The position numbers and the translations under genes were made by a program. DNA of 59,540 nucleotides from the NCBI RefSeq assembly GCF_014202755.1, contig NZ_JACHHK010000010.1:1-59540 (forward strand), in the 5' to 3' direction. The notes beneath the pieces are model-generated. The model was not told where the DNA came from. It searched no databases and saw only the letters and a list, made by a program, of their open reading frames with translations. Within the stretch, counting starts at the first letter, position 1. The number at the start of each line of letters is the position of its first letter. Positions 28,162-37,189 of the stretch are shown one piece after another. The DNA comes from Catenisphaera adipataccumulans. GTDB taxonomy: Bacteria > Bacillota_I > Bacilli_A > Erysipelotrichales > Erysipelotrichaceae.

Positions 28162-28539
28162 TTACGCATTTTGAAAAACCGAATGCTTAAGACGACCATC
28201 ATACATGCTAAGGCAGACAATCGCCTGAAGGATCGCTGCCCATGCGATCGGCTCCAGCGGCCAAGGTTCCAGAAAATCGGCAAGGCATGCCCGGAATATC
28301 CATATGAGAGTCAGAAAAAAATAGAATTCCTGCACTTCTCTGCTTCCTGGTATTGCTTTCTTTGTCCAGATCAATCCCAGCAGACTGCTTCCGAATAATA
28401 AAGCGGAAAAACAATCATTCGTATAATCGATCCCTACGATCAAATTTTCATACTGCATCGGCAGATACTTATACCATTCAAACATATGTGGGACAAAAAA
28501 ATGCCAGAAGCCTATAACCATGCTGATGGTCAGAGTCAT
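28162..28539 (-). CDS. Unknown small integral membrane protein
   Basis: The protein has 125 residues and about four membrane helices with conserved-looking charged and aromatic loops (FFVPHMFEWYKYLP, VGIDYTNDCFSALLFG, DFLEPWPLEP). I do not recognise the family. The start is uncertain: the ATG at 28539 has no binding site, and the same frame stays open upstream for about 15 more codons reading RIEINKIDKILYI, with GGAG before it but no ATG, GTG or TTG. It stands alone between the rplU promoter and the AT-rich gap. Codon use looks normal. Confidence 0.65.
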   Translation of the reverse strand: MTLTISMVIGFWHFFVPHMFEWYKYLPMQYENLIVGIDYTNDCFSALLFGSSLLGLIWTKKAIPGSREVQEFYFFLTLIWIFRACLADFLEPWPLEPIAWAAILQAIVCLSMYDGRLKHSVFQNA

Positions 28540-29008
28540 TATATATAGTATTTTATCAATCTTATTTATTTCGATCCTTACTCCAATTCATCAAATTCTA
28601 TGTTCTTAATATACTTTTACTGCTTTCAAAAACCATGAACAATTTACTGTTCCATATAACTACGATTCATTCCCACATTAAATTTTCACATTTCATAACA
28701 ATTCACCACATATTTTCCATTAAATAATAATTACATTCATATTAACAAATTTTAAAATTAACATGCAGAATCGAATCATTTTATCGACTTTTCTACGAAA
28801 TGTTGTACATTTTCTGTAAAACAAGTATACATTTCATAAACAAAAATCACTGTTTTGTGTCACTCAAATGGAAGAATAAAGATACGTACTTGAGTTTATC
28901 TTCTCTTTTTTTCTTACTTGTCATGCCTCAAACAGTGTCAACAGATTTCAAGTTTTTTACCTGATTTATTTTTTTAAAAATAATCCTTACAAGAATATAA
29001 TTCATTAC
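28540..29008. other. AT-rich intergenic region without a recognisable gene
   Basis: About 470 bp, clearly more AT-rich than its neighbours. I see no convincing open frame longer than about 25 codons on either strand, no rRNA or tRNA and no long repeat. Runs such as ATTTTTTTAAAA near 28960-28980 may bend DNA or form an UP-like element for the sdaAB promoter downstream. It could hold a small RNA, but nothing shows that directly. Confidence 0.5.
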
Positions 29009-29050
29009 GCATAAATAAGCCTGGCTTATGCAAATAATATACGATATAAT
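29009..29050 (+). promoter_or_regulatory. sdaAB promoter with palindromic operator
   Basis: ATAAGCC-T-GGCTTAT (29015-29029) is a perfect 15-bp palindrome, and GCATAA (29009-29014) pairs with TTATGC (29026-29031) as an overlapping second arm. A TATAAT box is at 29045-29050; the position of its -35 (29022-29027) falls inside the palindrome and matches the consensus poorly. A DNA-binding regulator at this site could control access of polymerase. There is no U-run, so it is not a terminator. Confidence 0.6.
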
Positions 29051-29100
29051 AACAATATACAGATTTTGTTCATAATACAAGAACAAGCGTGGAGGAAATA

Positions 29101-29781
29101 ATGAACCTATTTGAAATCATTGGACCGGTCATGGTCGGTCCTTCCAGTTCTCACACTGCCGGTGCTGTCAAGATCGGCAATCTAAGCCGACGGCTGATGG
29201 GGCAGGACATCGTATCTGCTGTCATCCAGCTGCACGGTTCCTTTTCTGCTACCGGAAAAGGGCATGGCACCGACCGCGGTCTTATTGCCGGGCTGCTGGG
29301 GTTGGACTGTGATGATGAAAATATTGTCAACGCCTTTGATCTGGCAAAACAAGCTGGTTTGACCTTTTCAATAGATGAATGTGACTTAGGTCCGGATGCC
29401 CATCCCAACTCGGTGCGGATGGAATTATATGGAAACAAAGGCAAAGGTCTGGAAATCGTGGCGGCTTCCATCGGCGGCGGCCGGATCCAGGTCCGTGAAA
29501 TTGACCATATGCGTTGTGTTTTTTCCGGTGACTGTCCTACGCTCATCGCCGAAAACGATGACCGGCCGGGGATGATCGCCATGATCAGTGAGTTATTAAC
29601 AGACCGCAACATCAACATTGCCACGATTCAACTGGACCGCAGCAGTCGGCACGGCCATGCGGTCACCGTGATGGAAGTGGACAATGAAATCGATGCCAAG
29701 GATCTGCTCTGGCTGCGCCATCAAGCCGGCATCATCAAGATCATATACTTATCCATGGAGGAAAATAACAATGTACGATAG
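29101..29781 (+). CDS. sdaAB: L-serine dehydratase, beta subunit
   Basis: With SdaAA it forms the iron-sulfur enzyme that converts L-serine to pyruvate and ammonia. The 226 residues begin MNLFEIIGPVMVGPSSSHTAGA, the substrate-binding SSSHTAG motif, and end with an ACT domain (DRPGMIAMISELLTDRNINI). The ATG at 29101 has GGAGG 5 nt upstream; a GTG at 29089 is too early. It overlaps sdaAA by 11 bp. Confidence 0.95.
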   Translation: MNLFEIIGPVMVGPSSSHTAGAVKIGNLSRRLMGQDIVSAVIQLHGSFSATGKGHGTDRGLIAGLLGLDCDDENIVNAFDLAKQAGLTFSIDECDLGPDAHPNSVRMELYGNKGKGLEIVAASIGGGRIQVREIDHMRCVFSGDCPTLIAENDDRPGMIAMISELLTDRNINIATIQLDRSSRHGHAVTVMEVDNEIDAKDLLWLRHQAGIIKIIYLSMEENNNVR

Positions 29782-30652
29782 TCTCGAAAAAATTTGTCAA
29801 CAATGCGAAAAGACCGGCAAGTCTTTTTTTAAGGTGGTCTGCCATCAGGACTGCAATGAAGAAGACCTCAGCGAAGCGCAAGTGATAGAACGGATGCATA
29901 AGATGTATGATGAAATGCGGCGGTCCAACGCGAGCTATGATGCCAAGCGAAGATCCACTTCCGGTCTGATTGGCGGAGAGGCAGGCCTGCTGCGCCAACG
30001 CATCGAAGCCAATCAAATGATATCCGGGGATTTCATCAGTTGTGTCATGGAAAAAGCCCTGCGCGTCGCAAGCAACAATGCCTGCATGCGCCGTATCGTT
30101 GCGGCACCGACCGCCGGGGCGTGCGGTGTTTTGCCGGCTGTCTTATTGACCTATCAAGAAAAGTATGAGACGGAAGATGAGGATATGGTCAAAGCACTTT
30201 TTGTGGCGGCCGGCATCGGCGGCGTCATTGCGCAGCGTGCCAGCCTGTCCGGCGCACAAGACGGCTGTCAGGCCGAAATTGGTTCTGCCAGTGCGATGGC
30301 AGCCGGTGCTTTAGCTTATTTGGAAGGCGGTGACAACGAAACCATTTGCCACGCCTGTGCCCTGGCTTTGAAAAACCTCTTGGGCCTGGCTTGTGATCCC
30401 GTCGGCGGTTTAGTGGAAATTCCTTGTGTAAAACGCAACGTGATAGGAGCAGTAAACGCCGTAACCAGCGCAGATCTAGCACTGGCCGGTATTCGTTCCA
30501 AGATCCCGGCCGATCAAGTCATCGACACCATGCGCAGCATCGGTCAACACATGTCTTCGGATATCAAAGAAACGGGGATCGGCGGTTTAGCCAGCACGCC
30601 GGCTGCAAAAGCATGGTTAAAGAAGCAGAAAAACGAATACAAGTCTCATTAA
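29771..30652 (+). CDS. sdaAA: L-serine dehydratase, alpha subunit
   Basis: This subunit carries the catalytic [4Fe-4S] cluster. The 293 residues contain the conserved cysteine-bearing segments ACMRRIVAAPTAGACGVLPA, HACALALKNLLGLACDPVGG and LVEIPCVKRN. The start at 29771 has GGAGG 9 nt upstream, inside the end of sdaAB. The pair forms a complete two-gene operon between the palindromic promoter and a terminator. Confidence 0.96.
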   Translation: MYDSLEKICQQCEKTGKSFFKVVCHQDCNEEDLSEAQVIERMHKMYDEMRRSNASYDAKRRSTSGLIGGEAGLLRQRIEANQMISGDFISCVMEKALRVASNNACMRRIVAAPTAGACGVLPAVLLTYQEKYETEDEDMVKALFVAAGIGGVIAQRASLSGAQDGCQAEIGSASAMAAGALAYLEGGDNETICHACALALKNLLGLACDPVGGLVEIPCVKRNVIGAVNAVTSADLALAGIRSKIPADQVIDTMRSIGQHMSSDIKETGIGGLASTPAAKAWLKKQKNEYKSH

Positions 30653-30664
30653 TTTTTGCATTGA

Positions 30665-30697
30665 AAAAGACCCATACTTGTTATGGGCCTTTTTTTT
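30665..30697. terminator. Bidirectional terminator between sdaAA and dnaE
   Basis: CCCATA (30671-30676) pairs with TATGGG (30682-30687) over 5 nt; T30690-30697 follows on the + strand and an A run (30664-30668) on the other side gives U's for the minus strand. It serves the convergent sdaAA and dnaE. Confidence 0.88.
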
Positions 30698-30712
30698 GTT
30701 GATCGTCAGGTC

Positions 30713-33700
30713 TTATTCGGATTCATTTATTTCGATCGGGTCGATCTGATTCACAGAAATACTATTGGGATACTCACTGGTGATCCTTCCTTTGGTCAGA
30801 AGGATGGCGCCTTTCGTGATTTTCTCTTTTTCCCGCTCATAGATCCGCGGCATCAAAGCAGCATCGATCGTTCCTGATTCATCTTTGATCGTTAAAAAAC
30901 ACATCGTATTGCCTTGTTTTGTCGTATGTTCCCGGGAACGGACCACTTCTCCGATCACGCGGACATATCCGCGGAAATCCTCACAAGAACGGATACTGCG
31001 GCATTGATACCGTTTCCGCAGTTTTTGGATCGGGTGCTCCGTTAAATAGAAACCAAGAACATCATATTCACGTCTGGCCTTGTGCTGATCGTTTTCTTTG
31101 AGCGGTTTCAGCCGCGGCGGAGAAACTAGATCATACCGAAAGACGGCTCCTTGCTCCGTCGAGGTCGTCACTAAATCCGCATACGTCAGAACACTGTTTA
31201 AATTTTCCGGATCGCGCATCGTCTCCCGCGTCAAACCAAAGCAGTCCAGCGCACCGCCGTCGATCAGGCTCTCGATTTCTTTCTGCTCCAATTTCTGTGC
31301 CGAGACGCGGATCATAAAATCAATGTAATCTTTGAACGGTCCTTTTTCGCGTTCATTTAAAATAAGGGTATTTTCCTTTTCCCTGATGCCGCGGATCGCC
31401 GTCAGCGGCATGCGCAGGCCATTTTTCTCCGGCCGGTATCCGCTCTGCGAGCTTTGTACATCCGGGCCATAGATCTTCACATTCATTTTCCTGCACTCCG
31501 CGAGGATCTCTGCGATCTTTTTCCGGTTTGCCCCGTCTAGTAAATTGGCAAAAAAATACAGTGGATAATTTGCTTTCAAATAAGCCATTTGATAAGTGAT
31601 CATTCCATATGCATAACTGTGCGACTTATTAAATCCATAATCGGCAAAGCGGGCGATCCAATCAAAGATTTGTTCCGCTGTTTTCCGCGAACAATGATGA
31701 TGCGCTGCTCCCTCAATAAATGCTTCATGATACGACTGCATGACTTCCGGTTCCTTCTTGCTCATAGCACGGCGAAGCTGATCGGCCTGTTCCAATGAGA
31801 AACCAGCAATGACCTGGGCAATTTGCATGATTTGTTCCTGATACAAGATGATTCCGTAGGTTTCCTGCAGGATCGGTTTCAGCCGCGGATCAATATATTG
31901 GATGGCATCCGGATGACGGCGGTTTTCCATATACTGTGCCCGATTCTGCATCGGTCCCGGTCGGTACAACGCCAAAATCGTACTGATATCTTCAAAACAA
32001 GTCGGATGCAGTTGTTTCAGCAGATCCGAAATGCCTTCGCTTTCCAGCTGAAAAACGCCGATCGTATTTCCCTGTGCAAGCATTTGGTAGGTCTTTGCAT
32101 CATTGAGCGGCAGTTTGAGCGGATCAATGTGGATATGTTCATATTTTTCCAAATCCGTGATGATCGCATGGATCGTTGTTAGATTGTGAAGCGACAATAA
32201 ATCAAATTTGATCAGTCCCAGTTCTTCGAGATAGGCGGCTGAAAACTGCGTTGCATGCAGCGTATCGCCGATTTGTGCCAGCGGACAGACATTGATGATC
32301 GGCTGATCACTTAACACCACACCGGCCGCATGTGTCGACACATGACGCGGCAGCCCTTCGATGGCACAGGCACGCCGAAATAATAGATTGGTCTGCGCAT
32401 CATGCTGCACCATGCCGGCAAATGATCGATCTCTTTTCAGCATCTCCTGCAGCGTGGTTTCTTTCTTCGGCCAATGCGCGGTCAGTTCTTTCAGCTTCTG
32501 TACTGGATAATTCATCGCTTTGGCCGTATCATTCAGGGCTTTTTTCGCTTTTAAATTTGAATATGTGATGATCCTGGCCACATGATCGCTGCCATATTTT
32601 TGATCAAGATATTTAAACATTTCATCAATGCGGTCATCCGGAAAATCTGTATCGATATCCGGCTTGTTTTTCCGGCCGGCATTTAAGAAACGCTCAAAAA
32701 ACAAATGATTCTTGATCGGATCAACATGCGTGATCCCCATACAGTAGGCCACCAGCGATCCGGCAGCCGAACCGCGGCCCGGACCAACATAGATCCCGCG
32801 ATGACGCGCCTCCCGGATATAATCCCACACGATCAGGAAGTAATCCGTAAAATCATTTTGAACGATCACCTTCAGCTCATGATCCAGACGTTGGGCATAT
32901 TCCTCCGGTACTCGTCCGTTCATGCGTTTTTTTAGACCGGCCCGGCAGAGTGCACGCAGATAGGTGACATTATCGACCTGCTTCGGATTTTCAAAATGCG
33001 GGATCTCACTTTTAGGCATGCTCATCTGTACATTGCACATCGCTGCGATCCGATCGGTCTGCGCCAGATCATCCGCATCGTAAAGTTCATCCATCTCCTG
33101 GGCACTGCGATAATACCGCTGCCGTTTGACATCCAAAGACTGATCATCGATGGTCGTCCCTTTATCAATGGCCTGCAGCAGCCGCAGCGTCTCCATATCA
33201 TCCGGTTTTCGGTAATAAATACGAGAAAGAGCCACGGTCGGTATGGAAAGACTTTTCGCGATTTGTTTTAATTGTTTATTTTTTTCACGCCAGTATGCCG
33301 AATCATTCATGGCGATCGACACATAAAAATCCGGCCAGAGCGCAGCGCATTTTTGCAGGTAATTCCGCAGCATTGTTTCATTCTCATGATCCAGCCATTC
33401 CTGCATCGCATCCGAATCGCCGGAAGTCAGCACAACACACTCCTGTACGATATCGGCACATTCCGTCAAGGAAATGTTTTGCCCGCACTGCACCGCCGTG
33501 CTCATCCGATACAAGTTCTGAAGGCCGGCATCATTTTTTGCCAAAAACAGCAGATGCATGCGTTTTTCGTCATCTTTGGCAAGATTTTCATCGTACCGGA
33601 CATGAAATTCACAGCCGATGATCGGATGAATATTCTGTCGGCGGCATTCTTTATAAAAGGGCATGACACCGAACATATTGCCCTCATCAGTCAATGCAGC

Positions 33701-33799
33701 ATGACGGAATCCCATCTCTGCAGCCGCATCAACGATTTCTTTGATGCGGAACGGCGACTGAAGCAAGGAATAACAGCTTCTGGTATGTAAATGGTTCAT
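30713..33799 (-). CDS. dnaE: DNA polymerase III alpha subunit DnaE
   Basis: DnaE is the second replicative C-family polymerase of Firmicutes, working beside PolC in primer extension. The 1028 residues are shorter than E. coli DnaE (1160). An N-terminal PHP domain starts NHLHTRSCYSLL. The polymerase core has GPGRGSAAGSLVAYCMGI (339-356) and the metal ligands in PDIDTDFPDD (380-389), then YGFNKSHSYAYGMITYQMAY. An OB-fold at the C-terminus reads VRVIGEVVRSREHTTKQGN. The ATG at 33799 has no ribosome binding site and lies 6 nt after a TATCAT box. Confidence 0.95.
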   Translation of the reverse strand: MNHLHTRSCYSLLQSPFRIKEIVDAAAEMGFRHAALTDEGNMFGVMPFYKECRRQNIHPIIGCEFHVRYDENLAKDDEKRMHLLFLAKNDAGLQNLYRMSTAVQCGQNISLTECADIVQECVVLTSGDSDAMQEWLDHENETMLRNYLQKCAALWPDFYVSIAMNDSAYWREKNKQLKQIAKSLSIPTVALSRIYYRKPDDMETLRLLQAIDKGTTIDDQSLDVKRQRYYRSAQEMDELYDADDLAQTDRIAAMCNVQMSMPKSEIPHFENPKQVDNVTYLRALCRAGLKKRMNGRVPEEYAQRLDHELKVIVQNDFTDYFLIVWDYIREARHRGIYVGPGRGSAAGSLVAYCMGITHVDPIKNHLFFERFLNAGRKNKPDIDTDFPDDRIDEMFKYLDQKYGSDHVARIITYSNLKAKKALNDTAKAMNYPVQKLKELTAHWPKKETTLQEMLKRDRSFAGMVQHDAQTNLLFRRACAIEGLPRHVSTHAAGVVLSDQPIINVCPLAQIGDTLHATQFSAAYLEELGLIKFDLLSLHNLTTIHAIITDLEKYEHIHIDPLKLPLNDAKTYQMLAQGNTIGVFQLESEGISDLLKQLHPTCFEDISTILALYRPGPMQNRAQYMENRRHPDAIQYIDPRLKPILQETYGIILYQEQIMQIAQVIAGFSLEQADQLRRAMSKKEPEVMQSYHEAFIEGAAHHHCSRKTAEQIFDWIARFADYGFNKSHSYAYGMITYQMAYLKANYPLYFFANLLDGANRKKIAEILAECRKMNVKIYGPDVQSSQSGYRPEKNGLRMPLTAIRGIREKENTLILNEREKGPFKDYIDFMIRVSAQKLEQKEIESLIDGGALDCFGLTRETMRDPENLNSVLTYADLVTTSTEQGAVFRYDLVSPPRLKPLKENDQHKARREYDVLGFYLTEHPIQKLRKRYQCRSIRSCEDFRGYVRVIGEVVRSREHTTKQGNTMCFLTIKDESGTIDAALMPRIYEREKEKITKGAILLTKGRITSEYPNSISVNQIDPIEINESE

Positions 33800-33805
33800 A
33801 CATTA

Positions 33806-33814
33806 ATGATAGCA
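33806..33814 (-). promoter_or_regulatory. Extended -10 promoter of dnaE at the start codon
   Basis: On the minus strand TGC then TATCAT (33806-33811), followed by 6 nt and the dnaE ATG. Predicted transcription begins at or next to the start codon. The box directly follows the nrnA terminator. Confidence 0.58.
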
Positions 33815-33815
33815 C

Positions 33816-33847
33816 AAAAAAGCGAAGCTATTGTAAACTTCGCTTTT
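33816..33847 (-). terminator. Terminator of the smc-to-nrnA operon
   Basis: AAAAGCGAAG (33818-33827) pairs with CTTCGCTTTT (33838-33847); six U follow on the minus strand. The nrnA stop codon (33828-33830) is in the loop. Confidence 0.88.
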
Positions 33848-34760
33848 CCAACAAATTCACGATTTCATCCACTTCTTCGCGTGTCAAATTTTTGATCCCG
33901 CTGGCACAATCATGACCGCCGCCATGATACTGTACGGCAATATCCCGGATCGGGATCAACTTGCTGCGCAGCGATGCACTATAGTGGACCCCATCTTCCA
34001 TTCGGGTAAATAAAGCCCAAACGGTGATGCCGCGTACACCGCTGAGCGCATAGACCTTTTCTTTGGCTGAGGAAAATGTCTGCTCACAGCTTTGGTAGAC
34101 ATCCGGCTCCATGATCGCATAAAGCATCTTTTCTCTACGATGCGAATGAATACGTACCTGTGCCTCATAGCGGTAATCCGCATAGGAACCGGTAAAATTG
34201 ATTTGTTCACAAGCCATGATGTCAGCGCCCTGCTCCAGCAGATATGCACCAGCCATCAACGACTGCGGCCGGACCGTTTTGATCGTAAACCGGATCGAAT
34301 CAGCAATCAGCCCATCGTAAAACAATTCCGCACTGACTTTCGGCAGTGAAACCTGCGCTTTCCGGCAAGCATCGGCAAGGATCTCACAAGTCGCACAAGC
34401 CTTTTCGTCGATCCATTCCAGATCACAGAATTTTTCTTGATGAATGTGATGATCGATCTGAATTTTAAAAGGAGCTTTCAAAAAACGCTGATCATCGACA
34501 CGGGCCGCATTTGATGTATCTAGGACCACCGCTGCAGACTTTGCCAGCTCATCATCCGAAATAGAATCTGAATGATCAATAAACTGAGCTGCTAAACCAC
34601 TCATTTCCCCGAGCACGTAAATCTGCTTTTCTGGGAAAATCTGCTCCAATAAGAACTTCATGCCCAGCTGTGATCCGATCGCATCCATATCCGGAAATTC
34701 ATGCCGGAACAAAAGAATATTCGGATACGGCTGCAGCGCGGCTATGATCTTATTCCACAT
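33828..34760 (-). CDS. nrnA: Bifunctional oligoribonuclease / pAp phosphatase NrnA
   Basis: NrnA degrades 2-5 nt RNA fragments and hydrolyses 3'-phosphoadenosine 5'-phosphate. The 310 residues show the DHH-DHHA1 layout: RHEFPDMDAIGSQ near the N-terminus, VVLDTSN, the IDHH motif (QIDHHIHQEKF), and the C-terminal HGGGHDCASG. The start at 34760 lies 11 bp inside the end of ackA, indicating translational coupling; the binding site is weak. It is the last gene of its operon. Confidence 0.92.
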   Translation of the reverse strand: MWNKIIAALQPYPNILLFRHEFPDMDAIGSQLGMKFLLEQIFPEKQIYVLGEMSGLAAQFIDHSDSISDDELAKSAAVVLDTSNAARVDDQRFLKAPFKIQIDHHIHQEKFCDLEWIDEKACATCEILADACRKAQVSLPKVSAELFYDGLIADSIRFTIKTVRPQSLMAGAYLLEQGADIMACEQINFTGSYADYRYEAQVRIHSHRREKMLYAIMEPDVYQSCEQTFSSAKEKVYALSGVRGITVWALFTRMEDGVHYSASLRSKLIPIRDIAVQYHGGGHDCASGIKNLTREEVDEIVNLLEKRSLQ

Positions 34761-35961
34761 TGTGCTCGTGCTTCCAGACCTTATAAGCATCTCGGGCGAT
34801 CATCAATTCCTCATTGGTCGGAATGACATATACTTTCATCTTCGACTCATCCGTACTGATCAAGCCTTCCCGTCCGCGCATTTCTTTATTGCGCTGATCA
34901 GAGAACTCGACGCCGATGCATTTCAGACGCTTGCACACATTTCGGCGGATAAAATCGCTGTTTTCACCGATACCAGCTGTAAACACGATGGCATCCGCAC
35001 CGCCCATCAAGCCATAATAACCGGCAATGGTCTCAACAACGCGCGAAACATAGATATCAAACGTCAGGATAGCACGCTTGTTGCCGTCGCGGGCAGCCGC
35101 TTCGACATCACGGGTATCACTGGAAATACCGCTGATGCCTAAGACACCGGATTTCTTGTTCAGAACATCGTCCAATTCATCCGGTGTATAGTGATATTTC
35201 CGGAATAAATAAACAATGATTGCCGGGTCAATATCGCCGCAGCGTGTTCCCATCATAATTCCGCCCAACGGTGTAAAGCCCATCGAGATCTTAAAAGCCC
35301 GGCCGTTCTTGACTGCTGCGATGCTTGCACCGCCGCCCAGGTGGCATGTGATGATGTTCATTTCATCGATCGGTTTGTTCTGGATCTCTGCCAGACGGTG
35401 CGTCAAGTATTTATGACTGGTTCCATGGGCACCATAACGGCGGATCTTATCCGTCAGATACATCTCATATGGCAGCGGATAAATATAGTTTTCCGGCGGC
35501 ATCGTCTGGAAAAAGGCCGTATCGAAGACAAACGTATGCACACAATCCGGCAGTGCATCCGCAAACGCACGGTAGCCCACCAAGGCAGCCGGATTATGCA
35601 GCGGCGCCAAAGCTGCCAGTTCGTCTACTTTCGAAACAACATCTTCGTCCACTTTGACCGAATGATCAAAGTAGCTGCCGCCCTGTACGATCCGGTGACC
35701 GATCGCATCAATATCATTCAGATCATTGACGATCTTCAGTTCCATCAGCTTATCCATCAAAATTTTGACCGCTTCGCCATGATTGGCAATATGCTGTGTT
35801 TCTTTTAATTTTTTTCCATTGACTGTAATACCAAAAATAGAATCTTCCAATCCAATACGTTCAATGTTTCCCTGTGTCAGTACTTCTTCTTCCGGCATGC
35901 GGAACACTTGGAATTTCAACGACGAACTGCCCGCGTTGACACTCATAACAATCGTAGACAT
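34750..35961 (-). CDS. ackA: Acetate kinase
   Basis: AckA converts acetyl phosphate and ADP to acetate and ATP, the energy-yielding end of fermentation. The 403 residues show MSVNAGSSSLKFQVF at the N-terminus, the HRIVQGG, TCHLGGGASIAAVKNG and FTAGIGENS motifs. AGGAGG lies 6 nt before the ATG. It directly follows ylxM (9-bp gap) in an otherwise secretion and chromosome operon; pta is not in the window. Confidence 0.96.
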   Translation of the reverse strand: MSTIVMSVNAGSSSLKFQVFRMPEEEVLTQGNIERIGLEDSIFGITVNGKKLKETQHIANHGEAVKILMDKLMELKIVNDLNDIDAIGHRIVQGGSYFDHSVKVDEDVVSKVDELAALAPLHNPAALVGYRAFADALPDCVHTFVFDTAFFQTMPPENYIYPLPYEMYLTDKIRRYGAHGTSHKYLTHRLAEIQNKPIDEMNIITCHLGGGASIAAVKNGRAFKISMGFTPLGGIMMGTRCGDIDPAIIVYLFRKYHYTPDELDDVLNKKSGVLGISGISSDTRDVEAAARDGNKRAILTFDIYVSRVVETIAGYYGLMGGADAIVFTAGIGENSDFIRRNVCKRLKCIGVEFSDQRNKEMRGREGLISTDESKMKVYVIPTNEELMIARDAYKVWKHEHNVE

Positions 35962-35970
35962 ATTTTCCTC

Positions 35971-36252
35971 CTATAAAATTGTCGGGATCTTCTCCCAATC
36001 CTTCGCTTTGCATAAAGCCAGGATTTCTTTCCTTTTTTTATTATAACCGATTGCAGCCTCATATTTCTTTAAAACTGCATCTACTCGTGAAATCGTATCC
36101 TGTACCGCTGCACGTGAAATTTGTAAATTTTCTGCAATCTCAAAATACGAATAATCTTCCTGATAATAGAATGCGGCAATTTCCTGCTGGCGCTGCGTCA
36201 GCAGCTCTCCGTAAATATCCAACAGTTCATTGGCTTCAATTTTATTCAGCAT
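35971..36252 (-). CDS. ylxM: YlxM-family (UPF0122) SRP-associated protein
   Basis: YlxM is a small helix-turn-helix protein encoded next to ffh or ftsY and reported to modulate SRP. The 93 residues have a sigma-region-4-like HTH (LTQRQQEIAAFYYQEDYSYFEIAENLQISRAAVQDTIS region). It overlaps the end of ftsY by 11 bp. Here it pairs with ftsY while ffh is about 19 kb away. Confidence 0.92.
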   Translation of the reverse strand: MLNKIEANELLDIYGELLTQRQQEIAAFYYQEDYSYFEIAENLQISRAAVQDTISRVDAVLKKYEAAIGYNKKRKEILALCKAKDWEKIPTIL

Positions 36253-37189
36253 TCTGATCCATTCCTTTGGTGATGCCCATTAAATAGTTATCCAGTTCAA
36301 ACGGACACAAATCTTCCGGTTTTTCGCCCAATCCAAGAAAACGTACCGGCAGGTGAAGCTGATCGCGGATGGCAAGCACTACGCCGCCTTTTGCGGTTCC
36401 GTCCATCTTCGTTAAGATGATGCCTGTTACATTGACAGCTTCCATGAAGATCTTCGCCTGTGAGATGCCGTTCTGTCCGGTCGTCGCATCCAGCACCAGC
36501 CAAACTTCCTGCGGCGCACCTTCAATTTCTCTGGCTACCACACGGTTCATCTTGCTTAATTCCTTCATTAGATTGGATTTATTCTGCAGCCGGCCGGCAG
36601 TATCGCAGATCAAAATATCGATGTTGTTGGTTTTGGCATAGCGGCATGCATCGACCAGGACGCTGGATGGATCCTGGTTCGGCTTGCCTTTGATACACGG
36701 CACACCGATCCGGTTTGCCCATTCTTCGATCTGGTCGACCGCTCCGGCACGGAATGTATCGGCAGCAGCGACTGCCACATTAAACTCAACATCTTTATAC
36801 ATCTGCATCAATTTCGCAGCTGTCGTCGTTTTGCCGGAACCATTGACGCCGACCATTAAAAAGACGGTCGGACCTTCGGTATTGTAGTGGATAATATCGG
36901 ACGGATCCTCATTATAAAAGTCCTTCAGGATCGCAATGAAATAGTCTTCCATCGAGTCATAGTTTTTAATTTCCTTGGATCGTTCTGAAAACAGATCCAC
37001 GATTTTCTGTGCCGTATGGATCCCAACATCGCTTTCCAACAGGATGACCATGATCTCCTCCAGCAGTTCATCATCCACCCCGCGGAAATGATCCGAAAGC
37101 GAGTGGATCCGGTCGCCGAAACTCTTCTTGCTTTTTTTCAATCCGGATAAATATTTATCGGAATGATCTTTTTCTTTACGAAATGCCAT
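36242..37189 (-). CDS. ftsY: Signal recognition particle receptor FtsY
   Basis: FtsY docks SRP-ribosome complexes at the membrane. The 315 residues lack the long acidic A domain of E. coli and begin with a short basic segment, then the N domain and the SRP GTPase with GVNGSGKTTTAAKL, DTAGRLQNK and LTKMDGTAKGG. The start at 37189 follows AAGGAG and lies 14 nt before the end of smc, so the two overlap. Confidence 0.96.
   Translation of the reverse strand: MAFRKEKDHSDKYLSGLKKSKKSFGDRIHSLSDHFRGVDDELLEEIMVILLESDVGIHTAQKIVDLFSERSKEIKNYDSMEDYFIAILKDFYNEDPSDIIHYNTEGPTVFLMVGVNGSGKTTTAAKLMQMYKDVEFNVAVAAADTFRAGAVDQIEEWANRIGVPCIKGKPNQDPSSVLVDACRYAKTNNIDILICDTAGRLQNKSNLMKELSKMNRVVAREIEGAPQEVWLVLDATTGQNGISQAKIFMEAVNVTGIILTKMDGTAKGGVVLAIRDQLHLPVRFLGLGEKPEDLCPFELDNYLMGITKGMDQNAE

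Noticed and set aside
28840-28925. Short minus-strand frame of about 25 codons starting MTSKKKRED in the AT-rich gap
   Set aside because: Lysine-rich reading from A-rich DNA, no clear binding site, and the frame ends quickly; not enough to call a gene.
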